Positions 44,911-57,169 of a stretch of 64,000 bases of DNA are shown here, one piece after another. Location: contig NC_090129.1 of NCBI RefSeq assembly GCF_040581485.1, positions 15,945,501 to 16,009,500 on the forward strand, given 5' to 3'. Each line of letters begins with the position of its first letter. Positions within the stretch are counted from its first letter, which is position 1. The position numbers were made by a program, and so were the translations under genes. The DNA comes from Linepithema humile (taxonomy: Eukaryota; Arthropoda; Insecta; Hymenoptera; Formicidae). The notes under the pieces are model-generated. The model saw only the letters and a list, made by a program, of their open reading frames with translations, ran no database searches and was not told the DNA's origin.

Positions 44911-45930
44911 TTCTTAAAAATTTTTAAATAATGTAATTAAGTACTTGAAATTTTAAAGAAATGAATTTTAACAAATATCATCGAGCAATTGCAAATATCT
45001 CTCTAAGTCGATCTCTCAAATGGAGATTGTTATTTGTATAAAATTAAATTATCAATGTACTTTAATTTTATACAAATAACAATCTCCATTTGAGAGATCG
45101 ACTTTGAAAGATATTCGCAATTGCTCGATGATATCTGTTAAAATTAATTTCTCTAAAATTTTTAAATAATGTACGTATAAATAATAACAAAAAGATAATA
45201 GCAAATAATTTTAGCATTAATGATTTTGTGCTTTGACTTATGTATAATATTTTTTTTTACATTGCCTGTATAGCTAAAGATTCAGCTAATAATTATAATT
45301 TGATACTCTATTTACTATAATATTTTAATGCTGAAACCGTTTTAATATTAAGTTATCCAGCCAATATAAAGAAAAATATTATACGCAAGTCAAAGCACAA
45401 AATCATTAATGCTGAAATTATCTGCTATCTTTTTGTTATTATTTATACGTACATTATTTAAAAATTTTAGAGAAATTAATTTTAACAGATATCATCGAGC
45501 AATTGCAAATATCTTTCAAAGTCGATCTCTCAAATGGAGATTGTTATTTGTATGAAATTAAAGTACATTGATGATTTAATTTTATACAAATTACAATCTC
45601 CATTTGAGAGATCGACTTTGAGAGATATTTGCAATTGCTGGATAATATTTGTTAAAATTCATTTCTTTAAAATTTCAAGTACTTAATTACATACATTATT
45701 TAAAAATTATAAAAATATGAGTTTTAACAAATATCATCCAGCAATTGCAAATATCTCTCAAAGTCGATCTCTCAAATGGAGATTGTTGTTTGTATGAAAT
45801 TAAACCATCAATGTACTTTAATTTTATACAAACAATATTTTTGTTATTATTTATACGTACATTATTTAAAAATTTTAGAGAAATTAATTTTAACAGATAT
45901 CATCAAGCAATTGCGAATATCTTTCAAAAA
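42830..45930. repeat. Palindromic repeat arrays inside Helitron copy 2
   Basis: The same families A and B as in copy 1, with CT microsatellites at 43347-43388 and 44694-44748 and an AT run at 43518-43562. Family B copies lie near 43855-44095 and 45190-45440. No gene. Confidence 0.85.
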
Positions 45931-46154
45931 GTCCGGCGGAATTCAAATAAAGAATGAGGTTTTGCTGTCTGCTCGCGCTTCTTGATTCGTGAAAATTTTC
46001 GCTTTTCAAGATTCTCGTAATTTTTAAACGCATTCTAAGTCAGCAACAAAAGTAAAAAACTAATTGTAAGAGCTTCAACCGATAAACGTATATTATACAT
46101 ACCTTTTTTCTCCCTTTTCTACCTTCTTCTTATTCTTCTTATTTCTCTCTTTCT

Positions 46155-46195
<41 letters not shown>

Positions 46196-46440
46196 CTTTA
46201 CTTTTTCCTTTTCTTACTGCTCAATTTTTCTCTTTAATATTAGATAATTATTATTTATTTATGTAATATCTCAGAAACAAACTGTCAAAATTTATATGAC
46301 AGTTAAGAGTGAAGCAAATCGCAGCTCACAAATAAGATAACCAATCAGTATCGCGAAAAACAGACATTTCAACACTTCGATATATTCTAGTTCGAGGAAT
46401 CTTACTTTTTTTTAAAAAGGAATGTATATATATATATATA
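45930..46440. repeat. Diverged Helitron 5'-end-like sequence
   Basis: 46270-46430 resembles the true 5' ends at 36390-36533 and 55930-56076 in words such as AACTGTCAAAAT, GATAACCAATCAG and ACACTTCGATA, but with many differences. A CT tract stands at 46158-46190. It may be the end of an older relative. Confidence 0.45.
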
Positions 46441-46446
46441 TATATA

Positions 46447-47189
46447 CAGGGTGAGTCATTTTAAGTGACGCATTGATTTTTTTCGTAAACTAAGGCTTGT
46501 ATCAAAGATTGTTTTGTACAAAAGTTTTATAACTTCAAGGGGGACATAAGATGATGACATTGGTTTAACCTAGGGTGTACATGCCAAGGTCATATAGAGG
46601 TCAACTTTGTTTTTTTAAATGGAATACTCTATTTTTGATTCCAAAATTTAATAGCTGGTGTCAAGGGCTTTTCAAAACACTATAATAAAATTATTTTTCA
46701 TTAAGTACTTTTCGAGTTATGAGGCTTGAAAGTTACAGTATTTTAACATAAAATATAAAATATCTTATAAAACATTCAGTTTTTAGGAATGTTACCTTAA
46801 TACTTTTATGCACAAAATAATGAGACAAATGAATTGGTATAAAGAAAACACGCTGGTTTTAAAAAAAAGTATGCAGTTGCATGTTACAAATTACATATTT
46901 TTTCTTGAAAGCAACTATGTGTTTTCTTTATACCAATTGATTTGTCTTATTATTTTGTGCATAAAAGTATTAAGGTAAGATTCCCAAAAATTGAATGTTT
47001 TACAAGATATTTTGTATTTTATGTCCAAATGCTGTAACTTTCAATCCTCATAACTCAAAAAGTACTTAATAAAAAATAACTTCATTATAGTGTTTTAAAA
47101 AGCTCTTGACACCAGCTATTAGATTTTGGAAATAAAAAATAGGGTGTTCTATTTAAAAAAACAAATGACCTCCATATGATCTTGGCATG
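46447..47189. repeat. Foldback (MITE-like) element, right end truncated
   Basis: The left end CAGGGTGAGTCATT follows TA. Arms of about 300 bases, beginning at CATGCCAAGGTCATAT (46584), are repeated inverted up to CTTGGCATG (47189), with the centre near 46880. The outer 137 bases of the right end are missing. Confidence 0.7.
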
Positions 47190-47947
47190 TTAAGCTGGTT
47201 CCCAATAGATTTAATGACAAATTTTCATACTTATATTTTTTAACATTTTATTAAATTTCTACATGTATTTTTATTAAATTATTTTATTTTATATACAATA
47301 ATAATTTAATATATTGTGCTGTAAAATAAAGTTTATAAATAATATCCAACATATCATATAATAATATATATATACATATTAATGCATTCATATTATTTAT
47401 TTATTTATCTCTCTCTCATTAACTCCTTAAACATTATAATTACTTATTTTATATTGTCTTTGTAATTATATAATGAGATTTGCTAGATATCTATACTTAT
47501 ATTTCTGAAATTTAAATCACAACTAAACATAACTAAATTCTATTTGTAAATCAAATATTTTCTATACAGAATCGGTTTATAAAATTTAAAAAACTTGTAC
47601 TATAGTTTATTATTTATAGTTTATTATTAATATATTACTATAGTTTATTATTATTAATATAATTTTATAAAAGAATATGAAAATCTCGTAAAATAAAGAA
47701 ATCTAAAAAAGCGAGAAAGCGTGAAATAAAAAAAGTAATAAAATAAAAGTATGTGAAAAAATAAGAAAAAAAAATGAGAGAATTGCAGATAATTACTTTG
47801 TACTTAAAAAAAAAATATATGTTAAGGCTTGTGCATGAGTGGAAAAGATTTTTTTAAGTAGAAAGTAAACACAGCTCTGAATAAATATTAATAATATTCA
47901 TAAAAGGGCCCGAAGGTAACTATAGAGCGATGACATTATCAACTGGT
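47190..47947. other. AT-rich stretch without genes
   Basis: No coding frame or known repeat is seen except simple AT-rich words. Confidence 0.4.
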
Positions 47948-48577
47948 CCAACTGTACTGGAAGTACACAAGTATTGTAATTTATCACTGTACTGTTTTAT
48001 AATAGCTTCGTCGGTTATAGTCATCGGATCGAAAAGAGGTTATTCGATCTGAAAATCCAAATGTCTGCATGTGATAGCAATGTGCAAGTTTGTTAAAAAG
48101 AAGACTGATTTCACGCTATATCCGATATTCTGAATTAACACGAATGTATTTAATAGCATCGTGAAGTGCATAATTTAATTCTGATACAACGTGACTTATA
48201 TATTGTACAGTGCATACGTAGTCACTTTTAACGGAAAAGAAGTTCAATGAATTAACAATAATCCAACTGTACTGGAAGTACACAAGTATTGTAATTTATA
48301 ACTGTACTGTTTTATAATAGCTTCGTCAGTGATAGTCATCGGATCGAAAAGAGGTTATTCGATCTGAAAATCCAAATGTCTGCATGTGATAGCAATGTGC
48401 AAGTTTGTTAAAAAGAAGACTGATTTCACGCTATATCCGATATTCTGAATTAACACGAATGTATTTAATAGCATCGTGAAGTGCATAATTTAATTCTGAT
48501 ACAACGTGACTTATATATTGTACAGTGCATACGTAGTCACTTTTAACGGAAAAGAAGTTCAATGAATTAACAATAAT
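47948..48577. repeat. Tandem duplication of a 315-base unit
   Basis: The unit from CCAACTGTACTGGAAG to TTAACAATAAT occurs twice in direct contact (47948-48262 and 48263-48577) with only a few differences. It ends 56 bases before the TMCO1-like start and may be its captured upstream region. Confidence 0.88.
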
Positions 48578-48633
48578 TTTTGGTGTTAATTGTTGAATTA
48601 TATGAACTTCGAATAAAAAATTTATTCCCAAAT

Positions 48634-49311
48634 ATGTGGGCAGACACCATCCTTATTGTATTTATCAGTATATGTACAGCGTTATCGGGTAAAGGTAAAA
48701 AACATAAAAAGCAATATTTTCATAAATGTATTTATAAGTTGAAAAAAAAACAAAATAATTTATTTAATTTATTTGTTCTAATATATTTATTTTATATATA
48801 TTGTTTAGGTTTGACATGGTTAATGGTGTATAGAACTGAAAAATATCAAAAATTAAAGGCTAAAATTGAAAAGCAGAGTAAAAAATATAAGTCTACAAAA
48901 TATCTATGAGGTATTCAAGATATTTATGAGGTATTATATGAGGAATTGTATATACAAAAAAATATCTGTATAAAGTGATTTTGTTTGCCAGTGGAAAAAA
49001 GAAAAGAGGCTCATGAAGACTCTTTGGATAAGCAGCAGAAGAAGAAGATAGAACGCGAAGAGGAAAGATTAAAGAATAATAATCGAAAATTATCTCTTGT
49101 AAAAATGAAATCCATGTTTGCTATTAGATTTGCGTTTACGGCACTGTTAAGTATGTTCAATAACATATTTGATGGACGAACTGTTGCGAGATTACCGTTT
49201 GTTCCAATCAGCTGAATACAAGGTTTATCCCATAGAAATCTTCCAGGCGATGATTATATGGAATGCTCATTTATATTTTTATACATATTATGCACCATGA
49301 GTATCAGACAG
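48634..49311 (+). pseudogene. TMCO1: TMCO1-like gene copy with introns, truncated
   Basis: Three exons are visible: 48634-48688 (MWADTILIVFISICTAL, the first membrane segment), from 48809 (LTWLMVYRTEKYQKLKAKIE, coiled coil) to about 48899, and 48992-49311 (KIEREEERLKNNNRKLSLVK and MKSMFAIRFAFTALLSMF, then LPFVPIS). The order and motifs match TMCO1, an ER membrane protein of the Oxa1/Get1/EMC3 superfamily linked to calcium release and to membrane protein insertion. Damage: TGA at 49213-49215 where a tryptophan is expected, a donor after exon 2 reading ATAAGT in place of GTAAGT, and no last exon. It lies on the plus strand inside Helitron copy 2, opposite to RepHel. Confidence 0.85.
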
Positions 49312-50148
49312 GTAAATTTAATTTGTTTCCTTGAATACATTTGGTTATGTATTAAACATATTTAAAAATAATAATAATTTTAATAATTTTAATAATTTGG
49401 TTATGTATTAAACATTTAAAAATAATAATAATTTTAATAATTTTTATTAAAACAAAGAATTTATATTTCAATTTATACAAACATATTTTACATTTATAAC
49501 AATAATTAAATGATAACATTAAATAAAATAATAACAATTAATAATAATGGTAACATTTTTATGTACAATTTATCTTCTTACTCTTTGATTCTGTTTCTTC
49601 TAATTTTTCTGTAACGAAATATTATGTATTTTGTAAAACTAATATTATATAATAAAAATTCTAAATTAAAATTTCTGAATTCTAAATTAAAATTTTTATT
49701 AAAAAAAAAAATTTATAATTTTAAATCAAATAAATTTATTGTAATTGTATACCTTCTAATTTTCTTTTCTGAGGTGTATTTATCCCTTTCAATAAATGGA
49801 GTATTGACATTCGACCATCTTTTTGTTTTAAATCATTGATGTCATTTACAAGTAAATATGGCGGATCAGCTATAAAATTATCAAAGTTATATATATAAAT
49901 TAATGTGTACGTACTTTAAGTGTGTGATTTTATAAAAATTTTTATTTATTTAAAATTTTTATTTATTAAAAATAAAATAATTTATTCTTTATTCTTCCAA
50001 TTTTTTGCTTTTTTGCTTTTATATTTATTTATATTTAATATTATTTAATATTTATTACGAGATGAATAAAAAAAAATATTATAAATATTATATTATCTTT
50101 AATTAAAATTAATAAAATTACAATATTTTTTAAATTAAAGTTTTAAAA
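49312..50148. other. AT-rich gap between TMCO1-like and RPA-like genes
   Basis: No supported gene. A short direct repeat TTTGGTTATGTATTAAACAT stands near 49340 and 49395, and runs of AAT/ATTT follow. Confidence 0.4.
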
Positions 50149-50964
50149 TTAGTGAGAAATATAAATATTTTTACCATTGAGTTGCATAATTCCTTTAATT
50201 TCAACTTTGTCACCTTTTTTTAAATTTAAATCTAAATAATTATTATCAGAAAAATCTAAAATATGTATTTCCAGTTTATATAAGCCATCAGTAATTGATC
50301 CACATCCAATAATTTTGTTTAATTTTGTGTTAAAAATTTCAGAAAAATTTGTCTTAATATATCCATTTAAAACTGAAGTATTTATATACATGTATAATAT
50401 GGTAAAGAAATATAAAAGTTTAGTTTTATTAGTATTATAATAGTATAAAAATAAAATAAATATTTTAAAAGAAAAAAAATTTATAAAATATTTAAAATAT
50501 TAAATAAAAAATAAAATAAAGTACAATAAAATATTTTAAATTTTTGAATAATACTTTTAGAGAAATTTATATAGAAATGGAAACATAACTTACTAATGTA
50601 TTATAATAGTATAAAAATGAAATAAATATTTTAAAAGAAAAAAAATTTATAAAATATTTAAAATATTAAATAAAAAATAAAATAAAGTACAATAAAATAT
50701 TTTAAATTTTTGAATAATACTTTTAGAGAAATTTATATAGAAATGGAAACATAACTTATTAATGTATCCTGGACTATCTAATACATCACATAATTTTGTT
50801 TCCTTATATTTATTATTTGTAGTTTTCATTTCATAATAACCTAAATTTGATATAATTGTATTTTTTTTTATTAATAACTCATATGCCACATTGCCATTAT
50901 TAAATTGGCTATTTCTAGGTTGTCTCGCAAACGCTCCATCGATATGTATTATCTACATTAAAAA

Positions 50965-51008
<44 letters not shown>

Positions 51009-51010
51009 CA

Positions 51011-51058
<48 letters not shown>

Positions 51059-51315
51059 TAAAGATTATTATTTTTTTATCAATGCTTACGTGATTCGACA
51101 TAATAAAATGTTCAACATTCTTAATGTCGTCGTTCCACGCCACTACCTGAACACGTCTTCCTTTATTATTATTTAAATAAAATTTATAAAATTTGTATTG
51201 CTGGTTTGTACCTACTAATCGAGGAGATTCTATCCCGTCAACATATCCAATAATCTCACTGTCAAGAAGAACAGTAAAATGAACATAAAAATAAGATAAA
51301 CAAATGTAACAAATG

Positions 51316-51369
<54 letters not shown>

Positions 51370-52766
51370 TATTGAATTAAATTAAATATTAAAAATAAGT
51401 AGCAAATTTGTAAAAAAAATTTAAATATTTAAAAAAAAAAATTTTACATTTTTTAAAATAACACTGTTTGTTGTGGATTTTAGTACCTAAGAAGACGCTG
51501 AAGTTCTCTTTTATTAACTTTTGTTTTTCGTCAAATTCTTTTTTTTGATTGCAATAAAAAATTCTTTTCTATAATTAAAATACGTATGCTAATAATATAA
51601 AAAACTTGATTTAAAAGAATTTTTCATTCCGCAAGTAGCCAAAAAAAGAATTTCACGAAAAATAAAAAGAAAAACATATCGCATTTTTAATTTTCATGAC
51701 TTTTTTTATTACTTCTATAAAATTACAAATCTTTTAGTATAATTAAAATACACAAGCTAATGTATTGATATATTGGTTAAATTAAAACCAAAAATAGAAA
51801 AAAATTAATATAAACGCATGTCGATAAAATTTCCATAATTATTTCTTTTTTTTTTTTAATTTTACCAGACATTAATATATTAGCGTGTGTACTTTAATCA
51901 CACAAAAAGATTTGTAGAAACAATAAAAGAAACCATAAAAATTAGAAAAGGAGGTAAAATAAACAATTCCAACATCTTCTTAAGCAATGAAATCTAATTT
52001 CAATAAATTTTTTTCGATAGAATCCGAATCCGAAGCAAAAAATAATGAATTGACCCTAGTTTTTTTATTTTTTGTCGAAAATGCAAAAAAAGGGTTTTTG
52101 AATACCTATAAAAAAATAACGAAAGCTAATAGATTTTTCTAAGTGGAAAAATAAAATAAAAGCTTGAACCTTGTTCTTTTAAATTTAAAGCATTAGTAAA
52201 AACTAAAAAGCAAAAAATCAGATGTTATGACGTTGGAGTACTCAGGAACAGTTTTTCTATATGAGTGCATACCAATTCCAACAAATGCTTTTACAATGAC
52301 AAAAAGCACCTTGATAGGCAAGAGACTCACAATAACAAAATACACCACAATTTGAGAGAGACAAACAGCGTGCACGGAGAGGAAAGCATGTACTGGAAAT
52401 GGTGCACGCTCATATAGAAAAACTGTTCCCTAGTACTCCAACGTCATGACATCAGATTTTTTAAATTTTTAGTTTAAAAAACTTAATTTAAACTTTTTTT
52501 TTATGTCACTTAGATTGGCTCGTGTTATTTTTCTATAGATACTCAAAAATAGCCAAACACACGATTCTATAAAAAAAATTTATCGAAATTAGTTCTCATT
52601 TATTAAGTGCTTGAAAAAAAAGTTTAAAAATGTCAAAGTGTAAGTTTATAATATATACTTACACTGTTGAATCAAACATTTTAATTTTATCAAAATGTTC
52701 ATTTGGAGATAATAAATCCTCCATATTTAAATTTTCTACTTGTAAGTCATCTTCTATTTGTTCCAT
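50149..52766 (-). CDS. RPA70-like single-strand DNA-binding protein, four exons
   Basis: On the minus strand four exons join in phase: 52663-52766 (ATG 52766), 51090-51258, about 50762-50952, and about 50376 to the stop at 50149. Exon 2 and 3 encode an OB-fold like the RPA70 DNA-binding domains: FYKFYLNNNKGRRVQVVAWN, NHIIHIDGAFARQPRNSQF, then NVAYELLIKKNTIISNLG. Exon 4 has LKKGDKVEIKGIMQLNG, another OB strand pattern. Introns have GTAAGT and GTAAGC donors, but the third donor reads ATAAGT. The product, about 230 residues, would coat single-stranded DNA. It lies within Helitron copy 2 in the same direction as RepHel. RPA-like genes are known from plant Helitrons. The long intron 1 contains palindromic repeats. 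It may be a gene with one splice defect. Confidence 0.65.
50430..50760. repeat. Tandem duplication within RPA-like intron 3
   Basis: A unit of about 160 bases ending AATGGAAACATAACTTA(C/T)TAATGTAT occurs twice (about 50430-50600 and 50601-50768). On the minus strand the inner copy keeps GTAAGT, while the copy joined to exon 3 has ATAAGT. Confidence 0.7.
50962..51054. repeat. ATT trinucleotide microsatellite
   Basis: About 30 ATT units in intron 2 of the RPA-like gene. Confidence 0.9.
51319..51366. repeat. AT dinucleotide microsatellite
   Basis: An uninterrupted TA run in intron 1 of the RPA-like gene. Confidence 0.9.
52211..52463. repeat. Palindrome in RPA-like intron 1
   Basis: Arms 52211-52264 and 52411-52463 (CAGATGTTATGACGTTGGAG and its complement) enclose a piece of the Helitron subterminal repeat (GGAAAGCATGTACTGGAAAT). 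It appears to be a small foldback that picked up Helitron end sequence. Confidence 0.6.
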
Positions 52767-52789
52767 TTTTTCTATAAACAAAAAAAATA

Positions 52790-54170
52790 ATTTTTAAATA
52801 ATGTAATTAAGTACTTGAAATTTTAAAGAAATGAATTTTAACAAATATCATCGAGCAATTGCAAATATTATACGTCGATTTTGATGACATTGTAACCATC
52901 GGTTATTTAGTTCCTCGAAGCAAACTAAAGTTTTACTTTTTTTTATATGTATAAATGGACATATATGGCGCTAAATGTATTAACTATTGCTCTGGAGTTC
53001 GCTGGATATATTTATTAATTTCTTTATTTATTAATTTTTAAATAATGCAATTAAGTACTTGAAATTTTAAAGAAATGAATTTTAAGAAATATCATATAAA
53101 ATTCATTCCTTTAAAATTTTTAAATAATGTAATTAAGTACTTCAAATTTTAAAGAAATGAATTTTAACAAATATCATCTAGCAATTGCAAATATCTCTCA
53201 AAGTCGATCTTTCAAATGGAAATTGTTGTTTGTATGAAATTAAATCATCAATGTATTTTAGTTTTATACAAATAAAAATCTTTATTTGAGAGATCGACTT
53301 TGAAAGATATTTGCAATTGCTCGATGATATCTGTTAAAATTAATTTCTCTAAAATTTTTAAATAATGTACTTATAAATAATAACAAAAAGATAGCAGATA
53401 ATTTCAGCATTAATGATTTTGTGCATTGACTTATGTATAATATTTTTCTTTACATTGCCTGGATAACTTAATATCGAGCTAATAATTATAATTTGATACT
53501 CTATTTACTATTTTAATGCTGAAACCGCGTTTTAATATTAAGCAATCCAGTCAATGTAAAAAAAAATATTATACATAAATCAAAGCACAAAATCGTTAAT
53601 GCTGAAATTATTTGCTATCTTCTTGTTATTATTTATACGTACATTATTTAAAATGTTTAGAGAAATTAATTTTAACAGATATCATCGAGCAATTGCAAAT
53701 ATCTTTCAAAATCGATCTCTCAAATAAAGATTTTTATTTGTATGAAATTAAAATACATTGATGATTTAATTTCATACAAACAACAATCTCCATTTGAAAG
53801 ATCGACTTTGAGAGATATTTGCAATTGCTAGATAATATTTGTTAAAATTCATTTCTTTAAAATTTGTAAATAATGTAATTAAATACTTGCAATTTTAAAG
53901 AAATGAATTTTAACAAATATCATCAAGCAATTGCAGATATCTCTCAAAGTCGATCTCTCAAATGGAGATTGTTATTTGTATAAAATTAAATCATCAATGT
54001 ACTTTAATTTCATTGATTTGACTCATGTATAATATTTTTTTTACATTATTTTTTAAATTTTTTACATTTATTTATTTATTTATATACATACTTTTTCTAA
54101 ACGGTTTTTCCTTTTTCTGCTTATTTCTTCTTAATATTTCTTTTTTTTTTGTTGTTCTACTTTTATTTTG

Positions 54171-54236
<66 letters not shown>

Positions 54237-55010
54237 CGTTTTTTTATCCTTCAATAAAATTTAAGAAATTAATATCTATTTATATTGTAAGTATAAGCTG
54301 TATTATAATGAATATTTAATTATATATATATTCCGGTGAAACATCCAAAAAAAAAAGTCAATTTATATATATATATATATATATATTTCTTTAAAATTTT
54401 TAAATAATGTAATTAAGTACTTAAAATTTTAAAGAAATGAATTTTAAGAAATATCATCGAGCAATTGCAAATATCTCTCAAAGTCGATCTCTCAAATGGA
54501 GATTGTTATTTGTATAAAATTAAATCATCAATGTACTTTAATTTCATACAAATAACAATCTCCATTTAAAAGATCGACTTTGAAAGATATTCACAATTGC
54601 TCGATAATATCTGTTAAAATTAATTTCTCTAATATTTTTAAATAATGTACGTATAAATAATAACAAAAAGATAGCAGATAATTTCAACATTAATAATTTT
54701 GTGCTTTGACTTATGTATAATATTTTTTTTTACATTGCCTGGATAGCTTAATATTGAGCTAATAATTATAATTTGATACTCTATTTACTATTTTAATGCT
54801 GAAACCGTTTTAATATTAAGCTATCCAGCCAATGTAAAAAAAAATATTATACATTAATCAAAGCACAAAAACGTTAATGCTGAAATTATTTGTTATCTTC
54901 TTGTTATTATTTATACATACTTTTTTTAAAATGTTTAGAGAAATTAATTTTAACAGATATCATCGAGCAATTGATTGGATAGATCACAGCGGTGCAGTTT
55001 TTTTAAATTT
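52790..55010. repeat. Further palindromic arrays in Helitron copy 2
   Basis: Families A and B again (B near 53390-53620 and 54680-54900), with a CT tract at 54174-54232. No gene. Confidence 0.8.
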
Positions 55011-55099
55011 AAGTAAAGAATAAATATATATCAATAAACTGTATGGCTATTAATATTATTACTAATTATAGTGAATAAAATATTGATTTTATCATAAAA

Positions 55100-56076
55100 A
55101 CAGCGTTGCAAATATATTTTAGTTTGAAAATTTAATTAAAAGTCTTTTTTTAATTTAAAACAGTTAATTATAATTTGGAATTGCTACTTAAAATTTGAAA
55201 TCTATAAACGTTTATAAATCACATGCAAATCTTATTCGGTGTAATTATTTTGTTCACATAAAAAAATAATTTTTTATCTACTTTCCATTTAAATATTTTA
55301 TCGCATCTTATAATTTTTAATATTAATTTTATTGGCCTGTATATTTTGTATATTTTAATTGCTATTCCACAATAATTTAGAATTTATTTTATGTTCAAGA
55401 ATTTATTACGTTAAAATTATATCATAAAGCTAATCATGCATCAAAAATAGTGTTTAAAAAGTTGATAAATTTGTGCAATTTAAGATTATACAATTATTAT
55501 GCAATGTGCAGTTACCAAAATTTAGCATGTAACAAAATTTCTTGAGAGAAAAGGAGAATATATTTAAAAACGCAAATAATGATTGGATAGATCACAACGG
55601 TGCAGTTTTTTTAAATTTAAGTAAAGAATAAACTGTATGGCTATTAATTTGAAATGACAAATAATAAATACGGAGAGGAAAGCATGTACTGGAAGTGGTG
55701 CGCGCTATAGGTATGAGAATTTTTAAAATTATTACTTACCTTTTTTTTACTTTTTCCTTTTATCCTTTCCTTCTCCTTTTTTCACTTTTTTTCACTCTTT
55801 TTTCACTCTTTTTAAAAAAATAACAGAGAATACGTCTGTACAATTTGACAGCTTTTGAAAATGTAAACAAGTATCATAGAAACATTTATAAATTGCTAAT
55901 CAATAAATTGCTAATCAATATTGCCTTGACAACCATTTAAATATGAACTGTCAAAATATAATACAACATTGAGATAACCAATCAGCGTCAAGATAAAAAT
56001 GCAACAATAAACTTCGATACTTTCGAGATTTCGATACATTCGAGTATCGATCTTTCATGCCTTTTTTAAGAGTGGA
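55100..56076. repeat. 5' terminal region of Helitron copy 2
   Basis: Matches 35570-36533 of copy 1 with small indels, including the pyrimidine-rich tract and the final TTTTTTAAGAGTGGA. Confidence 0.82.
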
Positions 56077-56296
56077 ACAAAAGTTTATTTGCAATGCAAG
56101 ATTTGACAACCAAAAAAAGTAACAAGCGTAAAGCGACTCTCTCTCTCTCTGACAAAGCCGAAAATTTAAATCCATTGCAAAGAACAAAATTACACAATAA
56201 TTGTATAGAAAATAATGGTGTAGTATTATTTAACAATTAAGATTACTTAAAAAACTTTTACAATAATATAACTTAGATTTTCTTATAATAAATAAC

Positions 56297-56327
<31 letters not shown>

Positions 56328-56390
56328 GTTAATAAATAAATAAATTAATAAATTAAGAATAAATACTTATTTGTTTTCCTGTTTTAGAAT
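56077..56390. other. Host flank without gene
   Basis: AT-rich, with an AAAT tetranucleotide run near 56290-56345. Nothing else is seen. Confidence 0.4.
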
Positions 56391-56499
56391 GCACTCATTG
56401 CTAATGCTTGCTATGAGCAAGTAAAAGTACTTATACAAAAAAAGATGGATAATTATCCATCTTAACATAAAAAAAAAGTATTTTATACAATATACGAAA

Positions 56500-57138
56500 A
56501 GGATTTGAAGAATTACAAAACAATTTATTATTAAATTTATCACACAAAGATGAAATGAATCCAGTTTCTGCTTTAAAACAAATTATTGGTCTTACATTAC
56601 CAATATCTATATTAGATGATTTTGATACTTTGGATGCTTCAATGGACGTTGACAAAAAAAAAAATGCCTTGGTAATTAATTTTTTTAGATTATTTTAATA
56701 TTTTATTTAATAAATAAAATATTTTATAGGTTTATATTTTTTACAGCGTACGTTATTTGAGAAATATGTTGATGTAGCTTCAACACACAGAAAAGCTATA
56801 CATAATGCTTTATCAGCTGTAATGACTAACGATGTTTAGATATTATTTACTGCTTTTGGTCGACAAAAAAATAAAACAAAAAAATAAAACTTCAGCAAAA
56901 CGAAAATTTATAGCTTACTTATGGGTATGCGTTATTTCAGCTTCTATTAAATTAATATTAATTATCAATTGATATATTTTATAATGTAAGAATAAAAAAT
57001 TACTTGATAGATATTCTCGTAAGTAAATTTGGAACTAAGGAAGAAAGAGAAATAAATTCTTCCATGAGTCGATGGTTTTCGGGAGCAGTAGATCGGTGCG
57101 GAGATCGCAAAAAAAGAGAAAATGTTGAAAAAATGTGA
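56500..57138 (+). pseudogene. DUF4806-like gene remnant
   Basis: Spliced-looking pieces read LPISILDDFDTLDASMD, then after an intron (donor about 56673, acceptor about 56746) RTLFEKYVDVASTHRKAIHN and LSAVMTND, then a last piece EEREINSSMSRWFSGAVDRC near 57045-57138. The order resembles insect DUF4806 proteins of unknown function. TAG at 56837-56839 and TAA near 56886 fall in frame, so it is not functional. Part of it is repeated inverted at 58230-58350. Confidence 0.5.
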
Positions 57139-57169
57139 ATGAATTAATTAATTATGTTATAACTATAAT

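Larger units (their letters stand above)
36534..56076 (-). mobile_element. Helitron copy 2, with cargo
   Basis: The 3' end (minus strand) has CTAG at 36534-36537 and a GC hairpin at 36548-36564; the 5' end TCCACTCTT is at 56076. It holds RepHel (37426-41963), repeat arrays, then about 7 kb not present in copy 1 (about 45930-52790) with TMCO1-like and RPA-like genes, more repeats, and the same 5' terminal region as copy 1. It touches copy 1 directly. Confidence 0.8.
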
